A stretch of 64,000 nucleotides of DNA from Flagellimonas beolgyonensis (GTDB taxonomy: Bacteria; Bacteroidota; Bacteroidia; Flavobacteriales; Flavobacteriaceae): the NCBI RefSeq assembly GCF_003992615.1, contig NZ_RZMY01000018.1, positions 412,201 through 476,200 on the forward strand, in the 5' to 3' direction. Below the pieces are notes generated by a model that had not been told where the DNA came from, did not search any database, and saw only the letters and a list, made by a program, of their open reading frames with translations. The position numbers and the translations under genes were made by a program. Positions 1-8,457 of this stretch are shown here, in pieces (the first letter of the stretch is position 1; each line of letters begins with the position of its first letter).

Positions 1-110
1 AAGGCGGTATATTTTACTCCATTGCTGATCCAACTGGTCTCGAAATAATCTTGTGCTGATCCTTTTGGGAAGAATAACAACAGGGCAATAACGAAGAAAA
101 ACTGTTTCAT
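1..110 (-). CDS. N-terminus of a secreted protein (cut by window edge)
   Basis: The reverse strand reads ATG at 110 and stays open to the window edge, giving 36 residues. They begin MKQFFFVIALLLFFPKGSAQ, a classic short flavobacterial signal peptide with a likely signal peptidase I site after SAQ. The mature protein would start DYFETSW. No Cys follows the hydrophobic stretch, so it is probably not a lipoprotein. The part inside the window is too short to assign a family or function. Confidence 0.7.
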   Translation of the reverse strand, partial: MKQFFFVIALLLFFPKGSAQDYFETSWISNGVKYTA

Positions 111-357
111 AATCGGGGGTTTGGTTGTTTGGTTTTGGTAACACAATATTCTCCATAATTTTTCAAAACGCAAAAAAATGGGATGTACAGTCAAATTCCA
201 TCAGGGAATGGAATAAATTCATGGGAATAGGATTCAAATCCAAATGGTTATGGGGTGTCTCCGAGTTCATAAATGAAACTGGTTTTCTGATTTATATCAT
301 ACTTTGCCATAAGATATCAAGGTAACTTCATTGTGGGATTGATTAAAACATGCAACG
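111..357. other. Intergenic region between divergent genes
   Basis: This 247-base spacer separates the secreted-protein start from the CBS gene. It is AT-rich and contains a 7-bp inverted repeat, ATTCCAT at 195-201 and ATGGAAT at 208-214. A run of TTTGG repeats lies at about 118-137. I see no clear TAnnTTTG box and no tRNA fold. A short open frame inside it has no family resemblance and I do not call it a gene. Confidence 0.4.
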
Positions 358-777
358 ATGAAAAATAGCACACCTGTTTCCGAAATAATGACCAAAAAAC
401 TGGTCACTTTGAGCCCAAAAGATGATTTGGTCACTGCTGAAAGGCTTTTCAAAAAGCATCATATCCGTCATATACCTGTTGTGGAAAAAGGATATATAAA
501 GGGAATGTTGAGTTATACCGACCTGCTCCGGATCAGTTTCGCCGATGCCATAGACGAACACGAAGAGTATGTGGATACCATCGTGTACAATATGTTCAGT
601 ATCCCCCAAGTTATGGTGAGCGACGTGGTAAGCGTTACCTCCGATACTTCCATAAAGGATGTGGCCAAGCTATTGGCAAAAAGGGAATTTCATGCCCTGC
701 CCGTGGTCGATAATGAAAAGTTGGTCGGCATCGTGACCACCACAGATTTGATCAAGTACATGTTGAAAATGTTTTGA
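358..777 (+). CDS. Two-CBS-domain protein
   Basis: This 139-residue protein consists almost entirely of two CBS domains, roughly residues 7-60 and 80-137. The signatures are VSEIMTKKLVTL, IRHIPVV and GMLSYTDLL in the first, and VSDVVSVTSDTSI, FHALPVV and GIVTTTDLI in the second. A CBS pair (Bateman module) usually binds adenine nucleotides or SAM and acts as an energy or ligand sensor. No catalytic or transport domain is attached, so it is a stand-alone sensor whose partner cannot be told from the sequence. It is cytoplasmic, with no signal or membrane segment. It faces the DUF349 gene convergently with an 78-base spacer and no strong terminator. Confidence 0.85.
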   Translation: MKNSTPVSEIMTKKLVTLSPKDDLVTAERLFKKHHIRHIPVVEKGYIKGMLSYTDLLRISFADAIDEHEEYVDTIVYNMFSIPQVMVSDVVSVTSDTSIKDVAKLLAKREFHALPVVDNEKLVGIVTTTDLIKYMLKMF

Positions 778-855
778 TGCTGGACGAACGTTTCCCAATC
801 CTGACCTTTAAAATTTAAACAGGTGGTGTATAGAAACCTATGTTGAAATCAAGGA

Positions 856-2925
856 CTATTCTTCTTCTGTGCTGTCTTCGTCGTTTTCCTCTTCTGCTTC
901 CTTGTTCAGTTTGTGTTCAAGGATATTCAGTTTTTTCAACTTTTCCTTCCAAGTTTGAAGGGACTCTTTTTGTTTGTTGATGTTATTGATGACCTCTTTC
1001 ACCAATGGGTTGTCCTCGGAATCATCAGAGAAGAACTGAAGGTTGTTTTCCAACTGCCGTATCTCGGATTTGCTCTCATCGATTTTGCGTCGGATGAAAA
1101 GCCGTTCGTTGCCAATGGCCACCTCATCTTCCGTTTTGGCCAGTTCCTGTACCTTATTTCCGTATTTGAGCAATTCGGATTCCTGTTTGCTCACCCCTAA
1201 TTTTTTCAACAGTGCATCAATGATCTTGTTGAATTTGCCATTGATGTGTTTTTTATTGTACGGGATACGGCCATATTTTTTCCATTCCGCCAAAAAGGCC
1301 TTGATGTCTTCCAAGTCCTTCTTTTTGTCGCCGCTCAGTTGAAAATCCTTTAAGCGGTCTAGACAGGCATTCTTTTGTTCAAAATTTTCATATTCTTCCT
1401 TGTGGGCCTCGTTCTTGCCTGCGTGCAAACGATCAAAATAGTGGTTACAGGCTTCTTTGAACTCATTCCAAATCTTATCAGAATATTTTCTGGGCACATG
1501 GCCTATCTTTTTCCATTCACTTTGGATACGTTTCATTTCCGGTGTAGCAGTATCCCAGTCTTCGCTATCTTTTAGGGAGATGGCCAAATCCAGAAGGGCC
1601 CTTTTCTTATCCAAATTGGTTTGTTGATCCCGCTTTTGGTTTTTGTAAAAGGCGTTTTTGTTTCGGTTGAACTTTCGGACAGCTTCCTTGAAACTGCTCC
1701 AAGTTTCTTCATTCACCTTTTGCGGGACCTTCCCTGCCTTGAAAAAAGAATCCCGAAGCACCTCAACTTCCTTGATTTGTTGCTGTATGGCCCTGTGGTT
1801 GTTGGCCACATGGTCCGCAATCTTGGCTATGGAAGCAATGATTTCTTGTTTCTTCTCCAAGTTTTTCTCGTAACCCTTTTCAAGCTCTTGGAAATGTTCC
1901 TGTCTGCGTTGGTGCATGGCCTTGGTGGCATTGCTGAACCGTTCCCATATTTCCTCTCGGTGTTCTTTGGCAACGGGGCCAATGTCTTCTTTCCAGATTT
2001 TGTGCAAGGTCTGTAGTTCCCGGAACGCTTTTCCTAAATCGGGTTCATCGGCCAAAGCTTCTGCCCGTTCCGCCAATTTTTGTTTTTCCTCCAGATTGTG
2101 TTTAAAATCCAGGTCACGAAGCTCCCGGTTCAAGTGTAGGAAATCATAGAAAATTTCCATGTGATGGTGGTAGGTGCGCCACACATCGTTATAATTGGCC
2201 CGGGGTATGGGGCCTGCATTTTTCCATCGTTCCTGAAGATCCTTGAAATTGTTATAGGTGGTATTGATGTCTTCTTCAACATCGATGAGTCCCTTCAACT
2301 CTTCAATGATCGCCAATCGATTTTGAAGATTGGTTTTCAGGTTCTGCTCCAGCTGTTTGTAGTACTGGTCGCGTTTCTCCCTATATTCCGAATAAACTTC
2401 GTTGAACTGTCTTTTGGCCACGGAGTTGTAGCGAAAATCGATTTCATTTCCACCTTTTTCCACAAACTCTTCCTTCTTGTGCTCTATAAACTCCTGGAAC
2501 TTTTGATCGAACTCATATTTGATGGCACTGACATGTCGGCCAATGGCCTGAACCTTTTCATTTTTTACCAAACGTTGGAGTTCACCCACCAAGTTTTCCA
2601 TGGGCATGGAGTGGTAATCCAACATGGGGATATAATGCCGCTTTTCATTCTCGGTATCCTCTGCGTCTTCGGCGTTGGATTCGTCGATTTCATCTATGGG
2701 GTCATCGGACGACTCCTCTTTTTGTTTTGTTTCGCTGTTTTCGGGATTGGATTCGGATTGGGTAGTGGTTTCTTCGGTATCTAATTTTTCTGTTTTTTCA
2801 GCAACATGTTCCTCCTTTACCTCCGGCTCGGATTTGGGGTTCTCCTCCAGGGGTGCATTCTTAGATTCCAAATTTTGCTCTGTTCCACCTTCAGCTTGCT
2901 GAAGTTTACGATCATTTTCCTGCAT
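856..2925 (-). CDS. DUF349 repeat protein
   Basis: This 689-residue protein has a strongly acidic, low-complexity N-terminal third (about residues 1-95, rich in E, K, S and T). A long helical region with at least five DUF349 repeats follows, each with the pattern W/F-K-x-x-G-x-(I/V)-P: WKNAGPIP, WKEDIGPVA, FFKAGKVP, WKKIGHVP and WKKYGRIP. The C-terminus is again acidic and coiled-coil-like. DUF349 proteins are common in Bacteroidota; their molecular role is not settled and I assign none. There is no signal peptide, so it is probably cytoplasmic. It is a single gene with its own -7 box about 70 bases upstream. Confidence 0.85.
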   Translation of the reverse strand: MQENDRKLQQAEGGTEQNLESKNAPLEENPKSEPEVKEEHVAEKTEKLDTEETTTQSESNPENSETKQKEESSDDPIDEIDESNAEDAEDTENEKRHYIPMLDYHSMPMENLVGELQRLVKNEKVQAIGRHVSAIKYEFDQKFQEFIEHKKEEFVEKGGNEIDFRYNSVAKRQFNEVYSEYREKRDQYYKQLEQNLKTNLQNRLAIIEELKGLIDVEEDINTTYNNFKDLQERWKNAGPIPRANYNDVWRTYHHHMEIFYDFLHLNRELRDLDFKHNLEEKQKLAERAEALADEPDLGKAFRELQTLHKIWKEDIGPVAKEHREEIWERFSNATKAMHQRRQEHFQELEKGYEKNLEKKQEIIASIAKIADHVANNHRAIQQQIKEVEVLRDSFFKAGKVPQKVNEETWSSFKEAVRKFNRNKNAFYKNQKRDQQTNLDKKRALLDLAISLKDSEDWDTATPEMKRIQSEWKKIGHVPRKYSDKIWNEFKEACNHYFDRLHAGKNEAHKEEYENFEQKNACLDRLKDFQLSGDKKKDLEDIKAFLAEWKKYGRIPYNKKHINGKFNKIIDALLKKLGVSKQESELLKYGNKVQELAKTEDEVAIGNERLFIRRKIDESKSEIRQLENNLQFFSDDSEDNPLVKEVINNINKQKESLQTWKEKLKKLNILEHKLNKEAEEENDEDSTEEE

Positions 2926-2994
2926 TAGTAGTCTCTTTTCCTGTTGATTGATGATATTCTATAGCCAATTTAACAAATTTAAATCGTCTAACAG

Positions 2995-3002
2995 CAAAAG
3001 TA
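2995..3002 (-). promoter_or_regulatory. Candidate -7 box for the DUF349 gene
   Basis: On the minus strand this reads TACTTTTG, a perfect match to the Bacteroidota TAnnTTTG -7 element, giving a leader of about 65 bases. No good -33 TTG is placed upstream, so the call rests on the -7 box alone. Confidence 0.45.
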
Positions 3003-3069
3003 CCCATTCTTCTTTAGGGCCGGCGCAGGGATGTATGAATAGTGGATTTTGTTATATCGATACCTGTTT

Positions 3070-3822
3070 TCAGGGCATGGTCCATATTTCCCATGCCTTC
3101 TCTGCTTGAAGAACCAACATTTGATGTCCGTTGTAGATGGAAGCCCCTTGTTTTTCGCCCAGGGCCAGAAAGGTGGTCTTAGCAGGATTGTATATGAGGT
3201 CGTACAAGAGATGGTTCTGGGTGATAAATTGATACGGAATATCAGGTTTGGCGGCGATATTTGGGGTAGTACCCAAAGGCGTACAATTGATGATCAGGGT
3301 ATGCTCCGCAAGGATATTTTGATCTAGGTCTGCATAGGTGAACTGTCCTTTTTTTTGATTTCGGGAGACATAGGTAGTTGCGATTCCCATTTCCTCCAAA
3401 ACAAAACGAACAGCCTTGGAGGCGCCTCCGGTACCAAGAATCAAGGCTTTGGTATGGTGTGGTCGCAAAAAGGGCTCCAGTGATTTTTGAAAGCCGTGGG
3501 CATCTGTGTTGAATCCCTTCAATCCATTGTTGGTGATTTTGATGGTGTTGACCGCTCCTATTTTTTCCGCCATGGGGTCCAATTCATCCAAATAGGGGAT
3601 GATCTGTTCCTTGTAGGGTATGGTCACGTTCAACCCTTTGATATGGGGCTGTGCAAAAACCTGGGTAACCTCTTCAATGCTTTGGATATCAAAATTTTCA
3701 TAGCTGTGGTCCGTAAGACCCAACGCCTTGAATTTTTCCGTGAAGAAGCCTTGTGAAAAAGAATAGGAAATATTCTTACCGATTAGCCCGAACCTGTTTT
3801 TTATCTTTTCTGTTGTCTCCAT
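3070..3822 (-). CDS. aroE: Shikimate dehydrogenase
   Basis: This enzyme reduces 3-dehydroshikimate to shikimate with NADPH in aromatic amino acid biosynthesis. The N-terminal substrate domain shows RFGLIGKNISYSFSQGFF and NVTIPYKEQI with the catalytic Lys, followed by AVNTIK and FNTDAHGF with the catalytic Asp. The NADP domain contains LGTGGASKAV, and the C-terminus LVLQAEKAWEIW closes the fold. At 250 residues it is slightly shorter than the 270 typical of the family, as in other flavobacteria. It starts inside the end of the upstream DUF368 gene (47-base overlap), so the two are probably translated from one message. Confidence 0.95.
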   Translation of the reverse strand: METTEKIKNRFGLIGKNISYSFSQGFFTEKFKALGLTDHSYENFDIQSIEEVTQVFAQPHIKGLNVTIPYKEQIIPYLDELDPMAEKIGAVNTIKITNNGLKGFNTDAHGFQKSLEPFLRPHHTKALILGTGGASKAVRFVLEEMGIATTYVSRNQKKGQFTYADLDQNILAEHTLIINCTPLGTTPNIAAKPDIPYQFITQNHLLYDLIYNPAKTTFLALGEKQGASIYNGHQMLVLQAEKAWEIWTMP

Positions 3823-4813
3823 ACCAATCCAAAATCAATAATACCAAAATCCCCAGTACAATAAAAACAATGGCCCACAGGGTTTCCCCGTTCGATACAT
3901 CGGGAAGGTATCTTTGGTAATTGCGAATGATCTTGTCGCCATTGGAATCCAAAAGGGCGTTGCCGAACTCGTCCAACTTGAACATGGTCCGTTTCCAAGG
4001 CCAAAGCACGCCCAAAGAGCCTGTGATAAACCCCAAAATAACTGCAGTGGTGGTGGCCTTGTAATGTTTGAGTACGTAGGTCAACAAATGGGAAAAGGTG
4101 ACCAATCCCGTAGCGGAACCTAAGGTGAAAACGGCCAAAATCTTCAAGACTTCCATGCGTTCGGTATTGTTGACAAAGCCAAAGTCACCCGAAAAAATTT
4201 CGGAGAATGTATCGTACAGGGCATTTACCGAATCAACCAGAAGCAGGACGTAATTCCCCAATAGGATCAAAATAAAAGAACCGGATAGGCCGGGGAGGGT
4301 CATGCCTGAAACACTGATAATGCCACAAAAGAAAATGAAAACAAGATTGTCGTTTTCCCTGGCCGGGCTTAAAAAACTGATGGAAACCCCAATGATCAAA
4401 CCGATGAGGCCAGCAGGTATGGTCTTACGGTTCCACGGTCTAAAATCCTTGCCGATATGGTAAATGGAGCCAATGACCATGCCAAAAAAAGTGGCCCAAA
4501 CATAGGTTTCGTTGTGGTCCAAAAAATAATCCAAGATTCGGGAAACACTGAAATAGCTCACCAGCATCCCAAAGATCAAAAGGCCCAAAAATTGGGCATT
4601 GGTATATTGGTAAAAACTTTTGAACCTACCATTGAAAAGCAGTTTCAGTGCCTTCGCATTCAATTTTTGAAGGGAATAGATGAACTCTTCATAAAAACCC
4701 GCCACAAAGGCCACAATACCCCCAGAAACCCCGGGCACCTTGTTTGCAGCACCCATGCACAGCCCTTTTACGACCAAAAAGAAATTGTCCAGAAATGTTC
4801 TAGTTTGTGCCAT
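3776..4813 (-). CDS. DUF368 family membrane protein, second tandem copy
   Basis: This is a polytopic membrane protein of about 345 residues in the DUF368 family, whose characterised members (PopT) recycle undecaprenyl-phosphate across the cytoplasmic membrane. The family signature near the N-terminus reads GAANKVPGVSGG, and the repeated signature reads LPGLSGSFILILLG. I place the start at ATG 4813 (MAQTRTFLDNF), because the longer frame would run back over the end of the preceding DUF368 gene and adds a charged stretch the paralogue lacks. The gap to the upstream paralogue is then 19 bases. Compared with that copy, an Asp in the first signature has become Asn. Confidence 0.88.
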   Translation of the reverse strand: MAQTRTFLDNFFLVVKGLCMGAANKVPGVSGGIVAFVAGFYEEFIYSLQKLNAKALKLLFNGRFKSFYQYTNAQFLGLLIFGMLVSYFSVSRILDYFLDHNETYVWATFFGMVIGSIYHIGKDFRPWNRKTIPAGLIGLIIGVSISFLSPARENDNLVFIFFCGIISVSGMTLPGLSGSFILILLGNYVLLLVDSVNALYDTFSEIFSGDFGFVNNTERMEVLKILAVFTLGSATGLVTFSHLLTYVLKHYKATTTAVILGFITGSLGVLWPWKRTMFKLDEFGNALLDSNGDKIIRNYQRYLPDVSNGETLWAIVFIVLGILVLLILDWYGDNRKDKKQVRANR

Positions 4814-4832
4814 GGACCGGTTTGGGTTGTTC

Positions 4833-5750
4833 TTATTTTTTGGTGGCTGCTTTTTCCAGGATAAAAATAAGGGAAAAACCAATGATGGCTAGGATAATTG
4901 CCAGCATTAACTGATTATCACCTTCAAAAGCCCACGGCAGTACATTTTTATCGGCCACAACCACGGTCTTGTCCCCAAAGGTTTGGGTTTCCAATACCTT
5001 TTTCCAAGGCCAAATCTTATTAAGGGAGCCTAAAATAAAACCGGTGAGCAGGGCCAGTGTGGTGTTTTTATAATGGCTGAACATCCATTTGAGCAATCGG
5101 GCAAAACTTAAAAGTCCAAATATAGCGCCAAGTGCCACTGTGATAACGATTTTCAAATCCCGCTCATGCACGGCATCCAAAATGGTTTTGTACGATCCCA
5201 ACAGTACCAAAATGAAGGCCCCGGAGATGCCGGGCAAGATCATGGCACAAATGGCCAATGCTCCCGACATGAAGAGATAGGGTAGGCTATCGGTATTTTC
5301 ACTTACCGGCAGCTCGGTGATGAAATAGGCCAAAGCGGCACCCAGAACAAGTATGGTGATTTTGCCCAGGTTCCATTGTTTGATTTCCTTGCCCACAAAA
5401 AAGATGCTGGCGACCACCAAACCAAAGAAAAAAGACCAGAGCAAAACAGGTTCATTCTCCAATAGCCAGCTCAAAAATTTGGCAAGTGATAGTACACTGA
5501 TAAAAATGCCAATAAATAGGGATACGAGAAAATTACCATTGATTTTGTTCCAGACCGCTTTTATCCCATCTTTTTTGAAAATTCCAATCAGGGACAAATT
5601 GATGTTGTTGATGGAGGTGATCAATTCTTCATAGATGCCCGAGATAAAGGCTATGGTGCCCCCGGAAACTCCTGGAACCACATCGGCGGCTCCCATGGCC
5701 ATTCCCTTTAGGGTAATAAAAATGTAGTCCAATATGCGGCGCTCTTTCAT
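4833..5750 (-). CDS. DUF368 family membrane protein, first tandem copy
   Basis: This 305-residue polytopic membrane protein has the canonical DUF368 signatures GAADVVPGVSGGT (about residues 20-32) and LPGISGAFILVLLG in the middle. DUF368 (PopT) proteins have been shown in other bacteria to act as polyprenyl-phosphate transporters that return the undecaprenyl-phosphate carrier to the cytoplasmic face. The role here is by homology. It lies 23 bases downstream of the TPR gene and directly upstream of a diverged paralogue, then aroE, all on one strand. It is shorter than its neighbour because loops in the C-terminal half are shorter. Confidence 0.9.
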   Translation of the reverse strand: MKERRILDYIFITLKGMAMGAADVVPGVSGGTIAFISGIYEELITSINNINLSLIGIFKKDGIKAVWNKINGNFLVSLFIGIFISVLSLAKFLSWLLENEPVLLWSFFFGLVVASIFFVGKEIKQWNLGKITILVLGAALAYFITELPVSENTDSLPYLFMSGALAICAMILPGISGAFILVLLGSYKTILDAVHERDLKIVITVALGAIFGLLSFARLLKWMFSHYKNTTLALLTGFILGSLNKIWPWKKVLETQTFGDKTVVVADKNVLPWAFEGDNQLMLAIILAIIGFSLIFILEKAATKK

Positions 5751-5773
5751 GGATTTGGGCTAAGGTGTTAAGA

Positions 5774-7174
5774 TTACTTTGCTGTTTTCTTGATTTTGGA
5801 AATCATGTCCTTTATCCACTTAACCTCTGCGAACTCTGGAAATTCCTTTTCAAACAACTGCAGTTTTGAACTGTTTTTTTGAAGTGTTTCCCCAAATACC
5901 TTTTTGGCTTCTTCCAATTCCCTGTTTTTGAGGTAAATCCCAGCCAATTTGTAGTTCAAGACAGCACTTTGTGGATAAAATTCAATGCCTTGGATCAACA
6001 CTTGGATACAGGAATTGAAATCCCCGATGCGTTTGAGCACATCGGCCCAGTTTTTCCAGGTTTCCAATTCATAGTTGCCCAAATCTACAGCTTGTTTGTA
6101 GGCAAAGTCCGCCTCATCAAAATTCTCCAGTGCAAAATAAATTTTGGCGGCTTTTTTCCAGTACAGTGGATTTTCCCCATCAATGTTTATGGCCTTATTG
6201 ATGTAGTAAAGGGCTTTTTCATAGTTTTTTTGTCGATAATGAAAATCGGTAATGGCCAACCAACCTTTGTCCAATAAGGGATCCTCGTGTACGGTGTGGT
6301 AAAAATAGTATTTTGCCATTTCGTAATTGCCCAATTTTTCATGGCATTTGCCCAATCGTAAGAAGGCGTGGGAAGTAGGGTCTTCTATGGAAATGGTGGA
6401 TTCATAATTTTCGATGGCCTCATTGTAACGCCCCAGTTTTTCCAATACTTTGCCCTTTTCAAAATAGGCGCCAATGAACGTATCATCTGAAATCACCGCA
6501 AAATCAAAGGCTGTCAGAGCTTCTGGGAACATATCCATGGCGTAATACATTTTTCCCAATTGGTGCCAAGCGACTTCGCAATAAGGGTTCCGTTCCAAAT
6601 AATCGTTGAGGTAATGGACGCCTCCATCAAAATCCTCCAAAAACTCGAAGCAATAGATGACATTGTAAAGGGAGGAGTAATCACTGTCATCCATTTCCAC
6701 ACATTTCATGAAACTGCGCTTGGCCTTTTCGTAGTCGTCCATGAACAGGTATTCCATACCCAACAGGGAATGGATATCAAAATTGTCATCGGTCAAATGA
6801 AGGGCTTCGGTAAGCAGATTTACCGCCTCTTGATGGTTGTCTTGTTTGGATCGTATGTTGGCCCGTTGGATGTAAATCTCCTCATTGTGGGCATCGATGT
6901 TCTGTATTTCGTCCAAAAGCCTTTCTGCAGCCTCAAATTTGTCCTCAAAAGCCAATACTTCAACCTGTAATAATTTTAATTCCAGGGAGTTGGGGTGCTG
7001 TTCCAGACCAATTTGAATGGCTTTTTTTCCTAAGGACATCTTACCATTGTTCAAGTAATGGTGGATGATTTCCTCAAAGTCCTCCGCATCAAAGAAATAG
7101 ACGTCATCCGTCTTGAGCATGGACTCAAATTTGCTTATGGATTTATCAGGATATTCGTTAGAATCTAACGCCAT
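5774..7174 (-). CDS. TPR repeat protein
   Basis: This 466-residue soluble protein is built almost wholly of tetratricopeptide repeats, about ten, from near residue 40 to 430. Examples are YNEAIENYESTISIEDPTS, YEKALYYINKAINIDGENP and FDEADFAYKQAVDLGNYEL. There is no signal peptide and no catalytic domain, so it is a cytoplasmic scaffold or adaptor; partners are unknown. It is the first gene of a probable operon with two DUF368 genes and aroE. A 9-bp inverted repeat (7198-7206 / 7227-7235) lies just upstream of its start. Confidence 0.85.
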   Translation of the reverse strand: MALDSNEYPDKSISKFESMLKTDDVYFFDAEDFEEIIHHYLNNGKMSLGKKAIQIGLEQHPNSLELKLLQVEVLAFEDKFEAAERLLDEIQNIDAHNEEIYIQRANIRSKQDNHQEAVNLLTEALHLTDDNFDIHSLLGMEYLFMDDYEKAKRSFMKCVEMDDSDYSSLYNVIYCFEFLEDFDGGVHYLNDYLERNPYCEVAWHQLGKMYYAMDMFPEALTAFDFAVISDDTFIGAYFEKGKVLEKLGRYNEAIENYESTISIEDPTSHAFLRLGKCHEKLGNYEMAKYYFYHTVHEDPLLDKGWLAITDFHYRQKNYEKALYYINKAINIDGENPLYWKKAAKIYFALENFDEADFAYKQAVDLGNYELETWKNWADVLKRIGDFNSCIQVLIQGIEFYPQSAVLNYKLAGIYLKNRELEEAKKVFGETLQKNSSKLQLFEKEFPEFAEVKWIKDMISKIKKTAK

Positions 7175-7260
7175 AGGAACGTTTTTGGTTTAACTATGGA
7201 CTTAAAATTAACCCTTTGCCTTTCGGTTTAAGTCCAAAAATGGGGTATGTTATCAACAAA

Positions 7261-8457
7261 TTAGTTAACAGTACTGGGTCGGTAACTGTTTAAAATGGTA
7301 ATGATTTGGTCGCAACCGGCTTCAATTTCTTTCATCGAAATGGTCAGCGGTGGTGAAATTCGGGCGGCCCGAGTCTCGAACAATAGCCAAAATAGAATCA
7401 GTCCGTTTTTGGCGGCTTCCAAGATCAGGTAATCTGCTATATCCTTGGTTTTCAATATCAGGGCAAGCATAAGTCCCTTGCCTCGGACTTCCTTGATCAA
7501 TGGGTGTACCAACAATCTTCGGAACAATTTTTCTTTCTCCAGGGTATCGGGTATCAACGTGGTTTCCAATAGTTCGTTCAAAGTGGCCAAGCTGGCGGCC
7601 GCTATCACCGGATTTCCTCCAAAAGTGGTAATGTGTCCCAATTTGGGATTGTCCTGCAAGGTGGCCATCATTTGATGGGAGGCTGCAAATGCACCAACTG
7701 GCAAACCGGATGCCATGCCTTTTCCGATCACCAATATGTCCGGCACACAGTTGAAATGCTCAAAAGCGAACAATTTACCAGTGCGGCCAAATCCAGGCTG
7801 GATTTCATCCAAAATTAAGAGGGCTCCAACTTCATCACAACGTTTTCGGACTTGTTCCAAATAGCCTTCCTTTGGAAGAATGAAGCCTGCGCCGCCCTGA
7901 ATGGTTTCCAACACCACAGCCGCCGTTTTTTCTGTAATTCTTTGCAAATCGCCCTCATCATTGAAATTGATGAATCGGATATCGGGCATCAAGGGCCTAA
8001 AAGCACTTTTGCGCTCCTCGTAGCCCATAAGGCTCAAACTGCCAGTGGTATTGCCGTGATAGGCATGGTTGGCCGCAATGAGCTCGGAACGTCCCGTAAA
8101 GCGTCTCGCCAATTTCAGTGCCCCTTCCATGGCTTCCGTACCCGAGTTGACCAAATAGGTGGTCTCCAAATTTTCGGGCAATTGTGCGGCCAATAGTTTG
8201 GTGAATTCCACTGCGGGTGACTGAATGTATTCCCCGTACACCATAACGTGCATATAGCGGTCCACTTGGTCTTTTATGGCCTTGGCGACTCTTGGGTGAC
8301 AATGTCCCAAGCCACAGGCAGAAACCCCAGCTACAAAATCCAAATGGGCTTTGCCGTTGGCATCGAAAATATAACTGCCTTTCGCGTGCGAAATCTCCAA
8401 CCCCAAGGGATGTGGAGTCGTTTGGGCCTGATATTTGAAAAAATCGTCCGTTGCCAT
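7261..8457 (-). CDS. Class III (acetylornithine-type) aminotransferase
   Basis: This is a PLP-dependent fold-type I aminotransferase of the acetylornithine/ornithine/4-aminobutyrate group, 398 residues. Visible signatures are YLVNSGTEAMEGALKLAR (phosphate-binding region), NHAYHGNTTGSLS, LILDEIQPGFGRTG with the PLP-pairing Asp, and VIGKGMASGLPVGAF with the Schiff-base Lys at 246. The substrate cannot be fixed from sequence; no arginine biosynthesis genes are adjacent, so argD is not claimed. Its ATG directly follows the stop codon of the OstA-like gene with no spacer, so the two are very likely co-transcribed. Confidence 0.88.
   Translation of the reverse strand: MATDDFFKYQAQTTPHPLGLEISHAKGSYIFDANGKAHLDFVAGVSACGLGHCHPRVAKAIKDQVDRYMHVMVYGEYIQSPAVEFTKLLAAQLPENLETTYLVNSGTEAMEGALKLARRFTGRSELIAANHAYHGNTTGSLSLMGYEERKSAFRPLMPDIRFINFNDEGDLQRITEKTAAVVLETIQGGAGFILPKEGYLEQVRKRCDEVGALLILDEIQPGFGRTGKLFAFEHFNCVPDILVIGKGMASGLPVGAFAASHQMMATLQDNPKLGHITTFGGNPVIAAASLATLNELLETTLIPDTLEKEKLFRRLLVHPLIKEVRGKGLMLALILKTKDIADYLILEAAKNGLILFWLLFETRAARISPPLTISMKEIEAGCDQIITILNSYRPSTVN

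Noticed and set aside
125..325. A 66-codon open frame in the spacer before the CBS gene
   Set aside because: It has no family resemblance, an odd composition, no promoter or coding-like pattern, and overlaps the likely regulatory spacer.
7198..7235. 9-bp inverted repeat GGACTTAAA/TTTAAGTCC between the aminotransferase and TPR genes
   Set aside because: No T tract follows on either strand and the loop is 20 bases long, so I do not call it a terminator. An operator role has no further support.
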